Source: Methylobacterium adhaesivum
GTDB lineage: Bacteria; Pseudomonadota; Alphaproteobacteria; Rhizobiales; Beijerinckiaceae
NCBI RefSeq assembly: GCF_022179065.1
Contig: NZ_BPQD01000014.1
Location: forward strand, 124,001 to 188,000
Direction of reading: 5' to 3'
DNA: 64,000 bases
This document shows positions 20,265-30,977 of the stretch, in pieces (the stretch's first letter is position 1; every line of letters starts with the position of its first letter). The notes under the pieces were generated by a model that worked only from the letters and a program-made list of their open reading frames with translations, made no database searches and was not told the origin of the DNA. The position numbers and the translations under genes are program-made.

Positions 20265-23200
20265 ATGCCGAAACGCACCGATCTCTCCACGATCCTCATC
20301 ATCGGTGCGGGGCCGATCGTCATCGGACAGGCGTGCGAGTTCGATTATTCCGGCACTCAAGCCTGCAAGGCCCTCCGCGAGGAGGGCTACCGGATCGTGC
20401 TGGTCAATTCGAACCCGGCCACGATCATGACCGACCCGGACATGGCCGACGCCACCTACGTCGAGCCGATCACCCCGGAGATCGTCGCCAAGATCATCGA
20501 GAAGGAACGCCACGTGGTGCCGGGGGGCTTCGCCCTGCTGCCGACCATGGGCGGCCAGACGGCGCTGAACTGCGCCCTGTCCCTCAAGAAGATGGGCACC
20601 CTCGAAAAATTCGACGTCCAGATGATCGGCGCGACGGCGGAGGCCATCGACAAGGCCGAGGACCGCCACCTCTTCCGCGATGCGATGACCAAGATCGGCC
20701 TGGAGACGCCGAAATCGGCGCTGGCCAACGCCTCCGCCGCCAAGAAGGCCGACCGCGAGAAGTACCTCGCCGAAGTCGCCCGCATCGAGGCCGCCAATCC
20801 GGGCGAAGCCCGTGGCCCGGCGCTCGCCGCCTTCGAGAAGACCTGGCACCGGGGTGAATCCGATCGGCGCAAGCGCTACGGCGAGCACGCCATCGGCCAG
20901 GCCCTCATCGCGCTGGCCGAAGTCGGCCTGCCGGCGATCATCCGCCCCTCCTTCACCATGGGCGGCACCGGCGGCGGCATCGCCTACAACCGCGAGGAAT
21001 TCCTCGACATCGTCGAGCGCGGCATCGATGCTTCGCCAACGAACGAGGTGCTGATCGAGGAGTCGGTCCTCGGTTGGAAGGAATACGAGATGGAGGTCGT
21101 TCGCGATAAGAACGACAACTGCATCATCGTCTGCTCCATCGAGAACATCGATCCGATGGGCGTTCACACCGGCGATTCCATCACCGTCGCGCCGGCGCTC
21201 ACCCTGACCGACAAGGAGTATCAGGTGATGCGCGACGCATCGCTGGCGGTGCTCCGCGAGATCGGCGTCGAGACCGGCGGCTCGAACGTGCAGTTCGCCA
21301 TCGATCCGGCCACGGGCCGGATGATCGTCATCGAGATGAACCCGCGCGTGTCGCGCTCCTCCGCCCTGGCGTCGAAGGCCACGGGCTTTCCCATCGCCAA
21401 GGTCGCGGCCAAGCTCGCCGTCGGCTACACCCTCGACGAGATCGCCAACGACATCACCGGCGGCGCCACCCCGGCCTCGTTCGAGCCGACCATCGACTAC
21501 GTGGTCACGAAGATCCCCCGCTTCGCCTTCGAGAAGTTCCCGGGCGCCGAGCCGACGCTCACCACGGCCATGAAATCCGTGGGCGAGGCCATGGCCATCG
21601 GCCGGTGCTTCGCCGAATCGCTGCAGAAGGCCCTGCGCTCCCTCGAGACGGGCCTCACGGGCCTCGACGACATCGAGATCGAGGGCCTGGGCAAGGGTGA
21701 CGACCACAACGCCATCAAGGCGGCGCTCGGCACCCCGACCCCGGACCGCCTGCTCAAGGTCGGCCAAGCCCTGCGTCTGGGCATCAGCCACGAGGAGGTG
21801 CATGCCTCCTGCAAGATCGACCCGTGGTTCCTCGAGCAGCTCCAGGCGATCATCGACCTCGAGAACCGGGTGCGGGCCCACGGCATCCCGACGACGCCCG
21901 GGGCGCTACGCCAGCTCAAGGCCGCCGGCTTCTCGGATGCGCGCCTTGCCGTGCTGGCGAAGACCGACGAGGCGTCCGTGCGCGCCGCGCGCCGGGGTCT
22001 GGGCGTCCGCCCCGTCTTCAAGCGCATCGATACCTGCGCCGCCGAGTTCAAGGCGCCCACCGCCTACATGTACTCCACCTACGTCGCGCCTTTCGCCGGC
22101 ACCGTCGTCGACGAGGCCCGGCCGACGGACGCGAAGAAGGTCATCATCCTCGGCGGCGGCCCGAACCGGATCGGCCAGGGCATCGAGTTCGACTATTGCT
22201 GCTGTCACGCCTGCTTCGCCCTGACGGAGGCCGGCTACGAGACCATCATGGTCAACTGCAACCCGGAGACGGTCTCCACCGACTACGACACCTCGGACCG
22301 CCTCTACTTCGAGCCCCTGACCGAGGAAGACGTCCTCGAGATCATCGAGACGGAGCGCCAGGCCGGTACGCTCCACGGCGTCATCGTCCAGTTCGGCGGC
22401 CAGACGCCCCTGAAGCTCGCCCGCGCCCTCGAGGCCGCCGGCGTGCCGATCCTCGGCACCTCGCCCGACGCCATCGACCTCGCCGAGGACCGCGACCAAT
22501 TCAAGCGCCTCCTCGACAAGCTCGGGATGAAGCAGCCGAAGAACGGCATCGCCTATTCCGTCGAGCAGAGCCGGCTGGTCGCGGCCGATCTCGGCCTGCC
22601 CTTCGTGGTGCGTCCGAGCTACGTCCTTGGCGGACGCGCCATGGCGATCATCCGCGACGAGGCCCAGTTCGCCGACTACCTCCTCGACACCCTGCCGAGC
22701 CTGATCCCGTCGGACGTCAAGGCGCGCTACCCCAACGACAAGACCGGGCAGATCAACACGGTGCTGGGCAAGAACCCGCTCCTGTTCGACCGCTATCTGT
22801 CAGACGCCACCGAGATCGACGTCGACGCCCTGTGCGACGGCACTGACGTGTTCATCGCCGGCATCATGGAGCACATCGAGGAGGCGGGCATCCATTCGGG
22901 CGATTCCGCCTGCTCGCTGCCGACCCGCTCGCTCTCGCCCGAGATCGTCGCGGAACTCGAGCGCCAGACGAAGGCCATGGCGCTGGCCCTCAAGGTCGGC
23001 GGCCTGATGAACGTGCAGTACGCCATCAAGGACGGCGTGATCTACGTGCTGGAGGTGAACCCCCGCGCCTCGCGCACGGTGCCGTTCGTCGCCAAGGTGA
23101 TCGGTGAGCCCATCGCCAAGATCGCCGCCCGGGTGATGGCCGGCGAGCCGCTTGCCGGATTCGGACTGGTGCCGAAAGTGCTCGATCACATCGCCGTCAA

Positions 23201-23750
23201 GGAGGCGGTGTTCCCGTTCGCCCGCTTCCCCGGCGTCGACGTGCTCCTCGGCCCCGAGATGCGCTCGACGGGTGAGGTCATCGGCCTCGATTCGAGCTTC
23301 GGCGTCGCCTTTGCCAAGAGCCAGCTCGGCTCGGGCACCCAGGTGCCGAAGGGCGGCGCGGTGTTCGTGTCCGTGCGCGATGCCGACAAGGCGCGCATTC
23401 TGCCCTCCATCCGCCTCCTGGCCGAGCTCGGCTTCACCATCGTGGCGACGAGCGGAACACAGCGCTTCCTCGCGGATCAGGGCGTGGCGACGGAGCGGGT
23501 GAACAAGGTCCTCGAGGGCCGGCCACACGTGGTCGATTCCATCAAGAACGGCGACATCCAGCTGGTGTTCAACACCACCGAGGGGGCGGGTGCGCTGTCG
23601 GACTCGCGGTCGCTGCGCCGTGCCGCCCTCTTGCATAAAGTGCCGTACTACACCACTCTTGCTGGGGCGATGGCGGCGGCCGAGGGGATCAAGGCCTACC
23701 TCGAGGGCGATCTTCAGGTTCGTGCCTTGCAGGAATACTTCGCGGTCTGA
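20265..23750 (+). CDS. carB: Carbamoyl-phosphate synthase large subunit
   Basis: The 1161-aa protein contains two ATP-grasp halves, each preceded by a Rossmann pre-ATP-grasp domain ('[19 protein letters not shown]' and '[20 protein letters not shown]'). It ends in an MGS-like allosteric domain ('[19 protein letters not shown]'). It makes carbamoyl phosphate from bicarbonate, ammonia and two ATP. The start is ATG 20265 ('[11 protein letters not shown]'). An insert of about 70 residues in the first half ('[20 protein letters not shown]') is characteristic of alphaproteobacterial CarB. Confidence 0.98.
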   Translation: MPKRTDLSTILIIGAGPIVIGQACEFDYSGTQACKALREEGYRIVLVNSNPATIMTDPDMADATYVEPITPEIVAKIIEKERHVVPGGFALLPTMGGQTALNCALSLKKMGTLEKFDVQMIGATAEAIDKAEDRHLFRDAMTKIGLETPKSALANASAAKKADREKYLAEVARIEAANPGEARGPALAAFEKTWHRGESDRRKRYGEHAIGQALIALAEVGLPAIIRPSFTMGGTGGGIAYNREEFLDIVERGIDASPTNEVLIEESVLGWKEYEMEVVRDKNDNCIIVCSIENIDPMGVHTGDSITVAPALTLTDKEYQVMRDASLAVLREIGVETGGSNVQFAIDPATGRMIVIEMNPRVSRSSALASKATGFPIAKVAAKLAVGYTLDEIANDITGGATPASFEPTIDYVVTKIPRFAFEKFPGAEPTLTTAMKSVGEAMAIGRCFAESLQKALRSLETGLTGLDDIEIEGLGKGDDHNAIKAALGTPTPDRLLKVGQALRLGISHEEVHASCKIDPWFLEQLQAIIDLENRVRAHGIPTTPGALRQLKAAGFSDARLAVLAKTDEASVRAARRGLGVRPVFKRIDTCAAEFKAPTAYMYSTYVAPFAGTVVDEARPTDAKKVIILGGGPNRIGQGIEFDYCCCHACFALTEAGYETIMVNCNPETVSTDYDTSDRLYFEPLTEEDVLEIIETERQAGTLHGVIVQFGGQTPLKLARALEAAGVPILGTSPDAIDLAEDRDQFKRLLDKLGMKQPKNGIAYSVEQSRLVAADLGLPFVVRPSYVLGGRAMAIIRDEAQFADYLLDTLPSLIPSDVKARYPNDKTGQINTVLGKNPLLFDRYLSDATEIDVDALCDGTDVFIAGIMEHIEEAGIHSGDSACSLPTRSLSPEIVAELERQTKAMALALKVGGLMNVQYAIKDGVIYVLEVNPRASRTVPFVAKVIGEPIAKIAARVMAGEPLAGFGLVPKVLDHIAVKEAVFPFARFPGVDVLLGPEMRSTGEVIGLDSSFGVAFAKSQLGSGTQVPKGGAVFVSVRDADKARILPSIRLLAELGFTIVATSGTQRFLADQGVATERVNKVLEGRPHVVDSIKNGDIQLVFNTTEGAGALSDSRSLRRAALLHKVPYYTTLAGAMAAAEGIKAYLEGDLQVRALQEYFAV

Positions 23751-23869
23751 ATCATCGCGTTGCGGGTGACTTGAATCACGGGCGCGACGCTGAGATTCTT
23801 GCCGATCTTATTCTGGCCCGGGGGGAGCGATGCCGCTTCCTTCGGGCCTCTTCATTGTGGCGCGAGACG

Positions 23870-24352
23870 ATGACGATAGACAAGGTTCCGATGACCGTTC
23901 GCGGCTACGCGGCGCTGGAGGAGGAGTTGAAGCACCGCCAGCAAGTGGAGCGTCAGCGCATCATCCAGGCGATCTCCGAGGCACGGGCGCTAGGCGACCT
24001 CTCGGAGAACGCCGAGTATCATGCCGCCAAGGAGGCGCAGTCCCACAACGAGGGCCGCGTCATGGAACTGGAGAGCATGATCGCGCGCGCCGAAGTGATC
24101 GACGTGACGAAGCTTTCGGGCACCAAGATCAAGTTCGGCGCCACGGTGAAGCTCGTCGACGAGGACACCGAGGAGGAGAAGACCTATCAGCTCGTCGGTG
24201 AGCCGGAGGCGGACGTGCGCTCGGGCCTCGTCTCCATCACCTCCCCCATCGCCCGCGCCCTTATCGGCAAGGGCGTCGGCGACACCGTCGAGGTGACGAC
24301 ACCCGGCGGCGGCAAGTCCTACGAGGTCGTCGCCGTCCAGTACGGCGCCTGA
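23870..24352 (+). CDS. greA: Transcription elongation factor GreA
   Basis: The 160-aa protein begins '[20 protein letters not shown]'. It has the N-terminal coiled coil with the acidic tip '[16 protein letters not shown]' and the C-terminal FKBP-like domain ('[20 protein letters not shown]'). GreA rescues backtracked RNA polymerase by stimulating transcript cleavage. It follows carB by 119 bases, a common alphaproteobacterial order. Confidence 0.97.
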   Translation: MTIDKVPMTVRGYAALEEELKHRQQVERQRIIQAISEARALGDLSENAEYHAAKEAQSHNEGRVMELESMIARAEVIDVTKLSGTKIKFGATVKLVDEDTEEEKTYQLVGEPEADVRSGLVSITSPIARALIGKGVGDTVEVTTPGGGKSYEVVAVQYGA

Positions 24353-24359
24353 TTTCACC

Positions 24360-24872
24360 ATGCGCCGCCCGATGCGCTGGCTCGGCGGGCTGGGTCTCCT
24401 CGGCCTGCTCGCCCTCGCCGCCCCGGCATTTGCCGAAGGGCTCCCGGATCTCGGTGGAGAGCGCCTGTCCGGCATCCGCGTCGATGTCGGTCCTCTCCTC
24501 GCCCGGGGCGATGGTCTCCGTGCCCAAGCGCTTCAGGCCGACCTGACCCGGGCCCTCGCGGCCGAGTTCGCCGACGTGTCGGGCGGTCGCGGCCCGACCC
24601 TGGTGGTGCGCCTCAACAGCCTGTCCATGAACCCGTACGTGGGCAACCAGGGCCGCAGCGGCTTTGGCGGCAGCATGGACTCGGACTACCTCGACGGTGA
24701 GGCCCTGCTGATCGGGCGGCGCGGCGAGGTTCTGGCTCGGCATCCGCAGCTCTCCGTGGTTCCGGCGAGCTCGGGCGGCGCCTGGTACGACCCGAAATCC
24801 GAGCGCCGTCGCGTCACCGCCATCGCGGCGCATTATGCGGGCTGGCTGCGCCGGGCCCTGCCGTCGCGGTGA
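24360..24872 (+). CDS. Exported protein of unknown function
   Basis: The 170-aa protein has a clear signal peptide ('RWLGGLGLLGLLALAAPAFA', cleavage after AFA). The mature part of about 145 residues includes a predicted beta region 'GPTLVVRLNSLSMNPYVG'. I recognise no domain. It begins eight bases after greA and overlaps the next gene, so it is probably co-transcribed. Confidence 0.75.
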   Translation: MRRPMRWLGGLGLLGLLALAAPAFAEGLPDLGGERLSGIRVDVGPLLARGDGLRAQALQADLTRALAAEFADVSGGRGPTLVVRLNSLSMNPYVGNQGRSGFGGSMDSDYLDGEALLIGRRGEVLARHPQLSVVPASSGGAWYDPKSERRRVTAIAAHYAGWLRRALPSR

Positions 24873-25951
24873 CGGGCGGCATTGACGTGGCGTCGCCGAT
24901 GGCGAATGCGTGCGCCATGACCGCACTGTCCGACCGTCCGGCGTCGCTCCCCTCCCCCGACATCACCCTGGCCCGGACCTGGATCGTCACTGACGGCAAG
25001 GCGGGCGACGAAAACCAATGCCTCGGCCTCGCCGAGACCCTCGGGCTCGCCTTCGAGACCCGCCGCATCGCTCCCCGCCCCCCCTTCGGCTGGATGGCCC
25101 CGTGGGGGCCGGTGGACCCCGGCGACCGGCCGGGCCGGACACGTGGCGTCCTGTCGGGCGCGATGCCCGACATCCTCATCGCCTCCGGGCGACGCGCCGT
25201 GCCGTACCTGCGCGCCGTGCGCGAGGCCTCGGGGGGGCGCACCTTCACGGCCTTCCTCAAGGATCCCCGCACGGGACCGGAAACCGCCAATTTCGTCTGG
25301 GTGCCGGATTACGACGATCTGCGCGGGCCGAACGTGTTCACCACCCTGACGGCGCCGCATCAGGTCTCGGCGACGCGCCTCGCCGCCGCGCGGGCTGCGC
25401 CCGATCCGCGCCTCATCGGCCTGCCCTGGCCGCGGATCGCCGTGCTCATCGGCGGCGACAGCCGCCACCTCACCTACCGCAACGCCGACATGCGGCGCCT
25501 CGTGCGCGATCTCACGAAGCTCGCGGAGGGCGGCTGTTCGCTGATGATGACGGTCTCGCGCCGGACGCCGCCGGCCCTGCGCGACGCCCTGGAAGGGCTG
25601 GTCGCGGCCAAGGGCGGGTTCTTCTGGGACGGCAGCGGCGCGAATCCCTACGTCGCTATGCTGGCGCTGGCCGAATCCATTGTGGTGACTTCGGATTCGG
25701 CCAACATGGTCGGCGAAGCGGTGAGCACCGGCGCCCCCGTCCTCCTGTTCGACCTGCCGAAGACCTATATCCGGCACCGGCGGATGTTCGCCGGCCTCGC
25801 CATGGCGGGGGCGCTTAAGCCCTTCATCGGGCGTTTGGAGACCCTGCGTTATCGTCCCATCGACGCGACGCCGTCCATCGCCCAGGCGATGGCGCGGTCC
25901 TACGAGGCTCACGCGGCACGCTTCGCCGCCGAAGCCCCCGGCCACCCTTAA
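24869..25951 (+). CDS. ELM1/GtrOC1-family putative nucleoside-diphosphate-sugar transferase-like protein
   Basis: The 360-aa protein matches the family named for plant mitochondrial fission factor ELM1 (old DUF1022). Landmarks are 'TWIVTDGKAGDENQCLGLAE', 'IAVLIGGDSRHLTY', 'LMMTVSRRTPPAL' and 'ESIVVTSDSANMVGEAVSTG'. The fold resembles GT-B glycosyltransferases and the bacterial role is unknown. The start is uncertain: GTG 24869 overlaps the preceding stop (GTGA), while ATG 24899 and 24917 are alternatives; the conserved domain begins near 24975. Confidence 0.85.
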   Translation: MTGGIDVASPMANACAMTALSDRPASLPSPDITLARTWIVTDGKAGDENQCLGLAETLGLAFETRRIAPRPPFGWMAPWGPVDPGDRPGRTRGVLSGAMPDILIASGRRAVPYLRAVREASGGRTFTAFLKDPRTGPETANFVWVPDYDDLRGPNVFTTLTAPHQVSATRLAAARAAPDPRLIGLPWPRIAVLIGGDSRHLTYRNADMRRLVRDLTKLAEGGCSLMMTVSRRTPPALRDALEGLVAAKGGFFWDGSGANPYVAMLALAESIVVTSDSANMVGEAVSTGAPVLLFDLPKTYIRHRRMFAGLAMAGALKPFIGRLETLRYRPIDATPSIAQAMARSYEAHAARFAAEAPGHP

Positions 25952-25960
25952 GGAGACAGC

Positions 25961-26896
25961 ATGGCACACACACATTCCAAGCTCGTCATCATCGGCTCGG
26001 GGCCGGCGGGCTACTCCGCCGCCATCTACGCCGCCCGCGCCATGGTCGAGCCGCTCATGATCTCCGGCTTTCAGCCCGGCGGCCAGCTCATGATCACCAC
26101 CGACGTCGAGAACTATCCGGGGTTCGCTGAAGCGATCCAGGGCCCGTGGCTCATGGAGCAGATGCGCGCCCAGGCCGAGCATGTCGGCACCAAGATCGTG
26201 TCCGAGTACATCACGAAGGTCGATCTCCAGACGCGCCCGTTCCGGCTCGAAGCGGATTCCGGCGAGACCTATTCGTGCGACGCGCTCATCATCGCGACGG
26301 GTGCCCAGGCCAAATGGCTCGGCCTGCCGTCGGAAGCCGCCTTCCAGGGCTTCGGCGTCTCGGCTTGCGCCACCTGCGACGGCTTCTTCTTCCGCGGCAA
26401 GGAGGTCGTGGTGGTCGGCGGCGGCAACACCGCCGTGGAGGAGGCGCTCTACCTCGCCAATCTCGCTGCCAAGGTGACGGTGGTCCACCGCCGGGGCGAG
26501 TTCCGGGCCGAGCGCATCCTGCAGGAGCGCCTGTTCAAGCACCCCAACGTCGACGTGCTGTGGCACCACGCCGTCGAGGAGGTGTGCGGAACGCAGAAGC
26601 CGCCGTCGGTGACGCACCTGCGCCTCAAGGACGTGCGCTCGGGCGAGATCGTCGAGCGCAAGGCCGACGGGGTGTTCATCGCCATCGGGCACCAGCCGGC
26701 AACCGCGATCTTCGAGGGGCAGCTCGCCCTGCGCGAGGGCGGCTACATCGAGACCAAACCCGGCACCACCCACACGGCGATCCCGGGCGTCTATGTCGTT
26801 TTCTCTGTACCAGGTGCCCCCCGGATGTGTGTGTATTCAACCACTTCCGTCTCGAACGATAACCGGTCGCAGCTGCTCCTTGAAGCTGCAGCCTAG
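25961..26896 (+). pseudogene. trxB: Chromosomal thioredoxin reductase, C-terminus replaced by island sequence
   Basis: The N-terminal 278 residues are a normal TrxB: FAD motif 'IIGSGPAGYSAAIYAA', redox pair 'SACATCDGFF', NADPH motif 'VVVGGGNTAVEEALYLANL'. At the conserved GVYAAGD box the match stops after GVY, at about base 26794. The next 33 residues ('VVFSVPGAPRMCVY' and on) are unrelated and end at TAG 26894-26896. The Asp that binds FAD ribityl and the C-terminal helix of about 40 residues are missing, so the enzyme is almost surely inactive. The break coincides with the left edge of the island. Confidence 0.88.
26869..26889. repeat. Inverted repeat near the island left end
   Basis: GCAGCT and AGCTGC are separated by nine bases, about 75 bases inside the presumed junction and 54 bases before the island trxB start. 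It could be a recombinase-binding arm or chance. Confidence 0.35.
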
Positions 26897-26942
26897 AGCG
26901 CATTCAAGGCCCCCCCGCTTCATCGACACATCAAGGCTGGCC

Positions 26943-27947
26943 ATGACCACGCATAAGACGAAGGTTCTCATTATCGGTGCCGGGCCGGCCGGTTACACCG
27001 CGGGCATCTACGCAGCCCGAGCGAACATGAAGCCCATCCTCGTGACGGGCATCCAGCCGGGCGGCCAGTTGACCATCACCACTGACGTCGAGAACTACCC
27101 AGGCTTCGCACAGGCCGTTCAGGGCCCGGACCTGATGGAGCAAATGCGCCTTCAAGCCGAGCACGTCGGGACCCAGATCCTCTACGACACAATCGTATCG
27201 GTCGATCTGTCGAAGCGGCCGTTCGTGGCACAGGGCGACGGTGGGGACACATACGTCGCCGACACACTCATCGCGGCCACTGGAGCCCAGGCGCGGTGGC
27301 TGGGACTGCCCTCCGAGATGGAATTCAACGGTGCGGGCGTGTCGGCCTGCGCGACCTGCGATGGCTTTTTCTATCGCGGAAAGCAGGTTGTCGTCGCCGG
27401 CGGCGGGAACACCGCCGTCGAGGAAGCGCTCTACCTAGCCAACCTGGCCTCGAAGGTCACCGTCGTCCATCGGCGCGACCGTTTCAGGGCGGAGCCTATC
27501 CTGCAGGACCGCCTCTTCGCCCACCCTAAGATCGAGGTCATATGGAACCACACGGTCGATGAGGTCCTTGGGCGGCGGGAGCCCGTGAAGTCGATGACTG
27601 GCCTCCGGCTCAGGGATGCGGTCAGCGGTTCAACGAGGGAGATGGCAGCCGACGGCTTGTTCGTCGCCATTGGTCACGATCCCGCGACGAAGTTGTTCGC
27701 CGACCAGCTCGAACTTCTGGAAGGCGGCTACATCAAGATCGTCCCCGGCACTACGAAGACGACGGTGGAGGGCGTCTACGCGGCCGGCGACTGTGCGGAA
27801 TTCGTTTACCGACAGGCGGTGGTAGCAGCCGGGATGGGGTGCATGGCGGCGCTTGAGTCCGAGAAATTCCTGGCCGAGCATTCCTCAAATCCCAAGGTCC
27901 GGAACGAGGAGGCACATGAGGTCGAGATGATCGGCGCTTACGACTAG
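26943..27947 (+). CDS. trxB: Thioredoxin reductase, complete island copy
   Basis: The 334-aa enzyme is full length: 'VLIIGAGPAGYTAGIYAARA', redox pair 'SACATCDGFFYR', NADPH motif 'VVAGGGNTAVEEALYLANLA' and the FAD-binding box 'GVYAAGDCAEFVYRQAVVAA'. It reduces thioredoxin with NADPH. It is clearly diverged from the interrupted copy upstream, so it is not a recent duplicate. Placed just inside the island edge, it can restore the function lost by insertion, and it would also supply reduced thioredoxin to the LMW-PTP type arsenate reductase at 45250. Confidence 0.95.
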   Translation: MTTHKTKVLIIGAGPAGYTAGIYAARANMKPILVTGIQPGGQLTITTDVENYPGFAQAVQGPDLMEQMRLQAEHVGTQILYDTIVSVDLSKRPFVAQGDGGDTYVADTLIAATGAQARWLGLPSEMEFNGAGVSACATCDGFFYRGKQVVVAGGGNTAVEEALYLANLASKVTVVHRRDRFRAEPILQDRLFAHPKIEVIWNHTVDEVLGRREPVKSMTGLRLRDAVSGSTREMAADGLFVAIGHDPATKLFADQLELLEGGYIKIVPGTTKTTVEGVYAAGDCAEFVYRQAVVAAGMGCMAALESEKFLAEHSSNPKVRNEEAHEVEMIGAYD

Positions 27948-28164
27948 GCTCGGTCGAACCCCGGGCCTTCACCGCCGACGTTCCAGGGAGAGGGCTCCGC
28001 CTCTTCCGCATGCCAGGCACCGTCTCTATTCCGCCGAGGGGACGGGGCCCTCCACCTTGCGTGCCGTTGGCTTAACCAGGCCGGGGGATACCCCTTCCGC
28101 CTCCTCGCCTTGGCACCTGCTACCCTCGTCGTCCTGGACTCCGCAGCGGTGCGGTTCCGGCACC

Positions 28165-30480
28165 TCATGCTTGATCAAGTGCCTGGACGTCCGGGAGCGA
28201 CAGGTCGAAGGTACAGCCGACCATGCGCCGGGCATGAGCGGGTGGACGGGACATGGCAGCCTTGAGAGCCTCTTCGGAACCGACGAGAACTACCGCCTCC
28301 TCGGCCCGGGTCAGCGCCGTGTAGACCCAGGTAGGGTCCATATTCCGGGCTTCGATCAGGGCGACCACCACGGTGCGTGCCTGGCTTCCCTGAGCCCGGT
28401 GGCAACTTACGGCGTAGGCTAGGGCCAGGTCGAACAGGTCCTTGTCCGTGAGGGTGACGGTTTCCCCATCGAACTCGCACGTCACCGTGCCCAGGTCCTC
28501 GTCGACGGCCGTGACATGTCCGAGGCTGCCGTTGCGCAACCCCTTCTCGTAGTCGTTTCGTAGGAACGTAACCGGCTCGCCGACGCAGAACTCGTTGCCC
28601 ATGTAACCACGTACGCTCTCCACCTTTCCAGGATCGGCGGCCTCCAGCGACGCGACGTGGGCCGAGTGGAGGCGGTGATTGAGATGCCGGACCGTGCCGT
28701 CCGGCGCGGCGGCACGGCTGTTCACGGCCGAAAGCACCATCAAGCCCGTGGAATCCGGACCATGACGGCCCAGATCCGCGACGACACGCTCAACGGACTC
28801 GCTCACCTCGCCCGGTTCCACCACCAGAAAGCTCACTCCGGGACGTCCCGGCTGATAGGCGGGGAGGACCGGGATGCGACTTCCCCGTACCTCTCGGGAG
28901 ATGGCCGGGATACCACTCCCATCCGACTGTCGGTGCACGGTCTCAAGCCGCGACGTGATGCCCCGCTGTTCCACAAGGTGATGGAAGATCAGGCCGAACC
29001 CGACAGGAGGCAGTTGGAAGGCGTCACCAACCAGGAGCAGGCGACAGCCTTGCGGCATCGCGTCGACGAGGCGGTGCATCTGACTGAGGTCGACCATCGA
29101 AGCCTCGTCGATGACCAGGAGCGTGCGGTTGGTGAGCAGCGGAAGCTCCCGTCCGGCATCGGGGGCAGCCTGCCGCTGGCTAGTCCCTCCCCACTGAGTT
29201 TGGCCGTCGACTCGCTTCTCCAAGCCGAGGATGAGACGATGAATGGTCACCGCGGGCGATTGCCCAGGTTCGCTGCGACCCGTGCCCTCCGTCAGCCTCA
29301 GCGCGGCCTTGCCTGACAGGGCGGCCATCTGGACGTGGCCACCCAGGTGTTCCCAAAGGTCAACGATGGCTCGGCAGGTGGCCGTCTTTCCCGTACCGGC
29401 TCCTCCGGTCAGACAGGCCAGTGGCCGGCCCATTACGGCAAGCACGGCGTCGCGCTGTTCGGGGTGAAGCGAACGACCCCGGTTTTCCACCATCGCGAGG
29501 AGCCGCCGCAGGTCCACCGCGGACGGGATCTTGACGCCGGTACGCTCGCGGCCGCCGGCGAGACGTCGGAAACGGACCAGGAGGTCTTCCTCAAGCACCG
29601 CGCAACCGGGAGAACGCCACAGGTCTCCGGACTCGATCAGCGCATGGTTCGCCATCCCGACACGTACCACCTCCTCGTCCAGTTCCATCTCCGCATCCAG
29701 CCCGAGCTTCTTGGCAACGCGGCTTCCCAGGACGGAACGGTGAACCGCCGTGTCTCCCTCTCGAATGGCGTCCAGCATGACGGCGTCGATTGCACCGACG
29801 ATACGTGTCGGGTGGGTATGCGCATCCCCGATGCCGCCACGGGCCTTGAGGATGCGAAGGGCGAGGGGATCGACCTTCGACCAGGGCAAGGGGCCTGACA
29901 GCACGTAGGGATTACGCTGGAGGAGGGGCAGCGCCTCGGGACCGAACAGGCGCAGGATACGCCGTACCGTTCCGCCGTCCTCCACCCCCTGCTCCTCAAG
30001 CCATCGAACCGTCTCGTACTCGCCCTTGGTTTCCGCCAGGGTGCGGAAGACGGCGACGGCGAGCCGGGCGGCCAGGTTCGGACGCTCGGGGTCGATGATC
30101 TCCGTCAGCTGTTCCAGCGTCACGGACCCATCCAGGAGCCCGTCGAGCCGCCCCCGCAGGGCTTGCGCGATACGCTTGGCACGCGCCGGGCCCAGGCCGC
30201 CCACGACCTGAAGCCAGGGAACGACCAGCTTCCCGGATGGCATGAGACGAACGAATCCGTCCGGGCGCCCGTAGAATTGGAGGCCATGACGCACGCTTTC
30301 GTGCCACTGGCCCTCGATCCGGTAGACCTCCCCGTCAACCGGATGGAACGCCTCCCCCTTCGCGACCACCCTGACGCTCTCGCGCCCGGTCGTGATGCCC
30401 GAGAAGATGGTGGCCCTATCGCCGGCCCAGACGATGGACGTGACCTGGACGGTCAGATGCTGGACAGGTTGGGTGGTCAT
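28165..30480 (-). CDS. RecD2-like superfamily 1 DNA helicase
   Basis: This 771-aa protein has an N-terminal OB-like and helix-hairpin-helix region ('LQVVGGLGPARAKRIAQAL', residues 90-108). Walker A is 'GGAGTGKT' (359-366), Walker B 'VIDEASMVD' (about 461-469), and the UvrD_C_2-type C-terminal motifs are 'YAVSCHRAQGSQ' and 'WVYTALTRAEEAV'. It should unwind DNA 5' to 3'. Its ATG overlaps the preceding coiled-coil gene (ATGA), and it is the last gene of the recombinase operon. A role in island excision, repair or replication is inferred from position. Confidence 0.88.
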   Translation of the reverse strand: MTTQPVQHLTVQVTSIVWAGDRATIFSGITTGRESVRVVAKGEAFHPVDGEVYRIEGQWHESVRHGLQFYGRPDGFVRLMPSGKLVVPWLQVVGGLGPARAKRIAQALRGRLDGLLDGSVTLEQLTEIIDPERPNLAARLAVAVFRTLAETKGEYETVRWLEEQGVEDGGTVRRILRLFGPEALPLLQRNPYVLSGPLPWSKVDPLALRILKARGGIGDAHTHPTRIVGAIDAVMLDAIREGDTAVHRSVLGSRVAKKLGLDAEMELDEEVVRVGMANHALIESGDLWRSPGCAVLEEDLLVRFRRLAGGRERTGVKIPSAVDLRRLLAMVENRGRSLHPEQRDAVLAVMGRPLACLTGGAGTGKTATCRAIVDLWEHLGGHVQMAALSGKAALRLTEGTGRSEPGQSPAVTIHRLILGLEKRVDGQTQWGGTSQRQAAPDAGRELPLLTNRTLLVIDEASMVDLSQMHRLVDAMPQGCRLLLVGDAFQLPPVGFGLIFHHLVEQRGITSRLETVHRQSDGSGIPAISREVRGSRIPVLPAYQPGRPGVSFLVVEPGEVSESVERVVADLGRHGPDSTGLMVLSAVNSRAAAPDGTVRHLNHRLHSAHVASLEAADPGKVESVRGYMGNEFCVGEPVTFLRNDYEKGLRNGSLGHVTAVDEDLGTVTCEFDGETVTLTDKDLFDLALAYAVSCHRAQGSQARTVVVALIEARNMDPTWVYTALTRAEEAVVLVGSEEALKAAMSRPPAHARRMVGCTFDLSLPDVQALDQA

Positions 30481-30977
30481 TGAACGTCGTCCGTACGCAA
30501 GACCATGCCGGTGCGTTGGATGAACGCGAAGCGTTCACGAAGGCGGGCGTTCTCGGCTTCCTTCTCGGCAAGCTTACGTTCGAGGTGAACGATGCGCGCC
30601 CTTGCGAGGGCATGTCCCTCGCTCTGGTTCTTCACGTCCTTGCTCAGCCTGACGATCCGATCCTCCGCCGCATCGCTGGACTTCGCGGTCTCGGTCGTCT
30701 TCGTGGCAGTCAGTCCCTGGTCCTGCGCCGCGACGTCGATCAGCGCTCCCCACTCGGCCTCGTTGTAGACGTACTGTCTCACGCTCTCGGGAACCTCGAC
30801 GCCCCGTTCCTCGCCCCATTGCCGGAACTCCTGCATCAAGGATCGAACGTTGATCCGGCCGCCCCGGCTGGGAAGGTTCGGGGATGCACGTCCGCCCTGA
30901 TCGTATTCGGCGAACCTTTGGTCGAGGAAGGTTCTGAGTTCGTCCAGCAACTCTGGCACCGTCGCGGTCCTGGGCAT
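30477..30977 (-). CDS. Coiled-coil protein of the integration module
   Basis: The 166-aa protein starts at ATG 30977, overlapping the previous stop (TGATG). It has an N-terminal helical domain ('VPELLDELRTFLDQRFAEY') and a C-terminal coiled coil ('ARIVHLERKLAEKEAENARL', about residues 125-150). I recognise no named family. Its place between the second small protein and the helicase, with overlaps on both sides, indicates a dedicated role in the mobile module, perhaps as a DNA-bound or recombinase-bridging factor. Confidence 0.75.
   Translation of the reverse strand: MPRTATVPELLDELRTFLDQRFAEYDQGGRASPNLPSRGGRINVRSLMQEFRQWGEERGVEVPESVRQYVYNEAEWGALIDVAAQDQGLTATKTTETAKSSDAAEDRIVRLSKDVKNQSEGHALARARIVHLERKLAEKEAENARLRERFAFIQRTGMVLRTDDVQ

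Noticed and set aside
20202-21881. Long minus-strand open frame antisense to carB
   Set aside because: It lies within the secure carB gene, shows no domain, and its Asp/Gly/Leu/Val-rich composition is what antisense reading of high-GC codons gives.
25961-27947. Simple tandem duplication of trxB
   Set aside because: The two copies differ widely in sequence, and only the first is truncated, so insertion of a foreign copy explains the data better.
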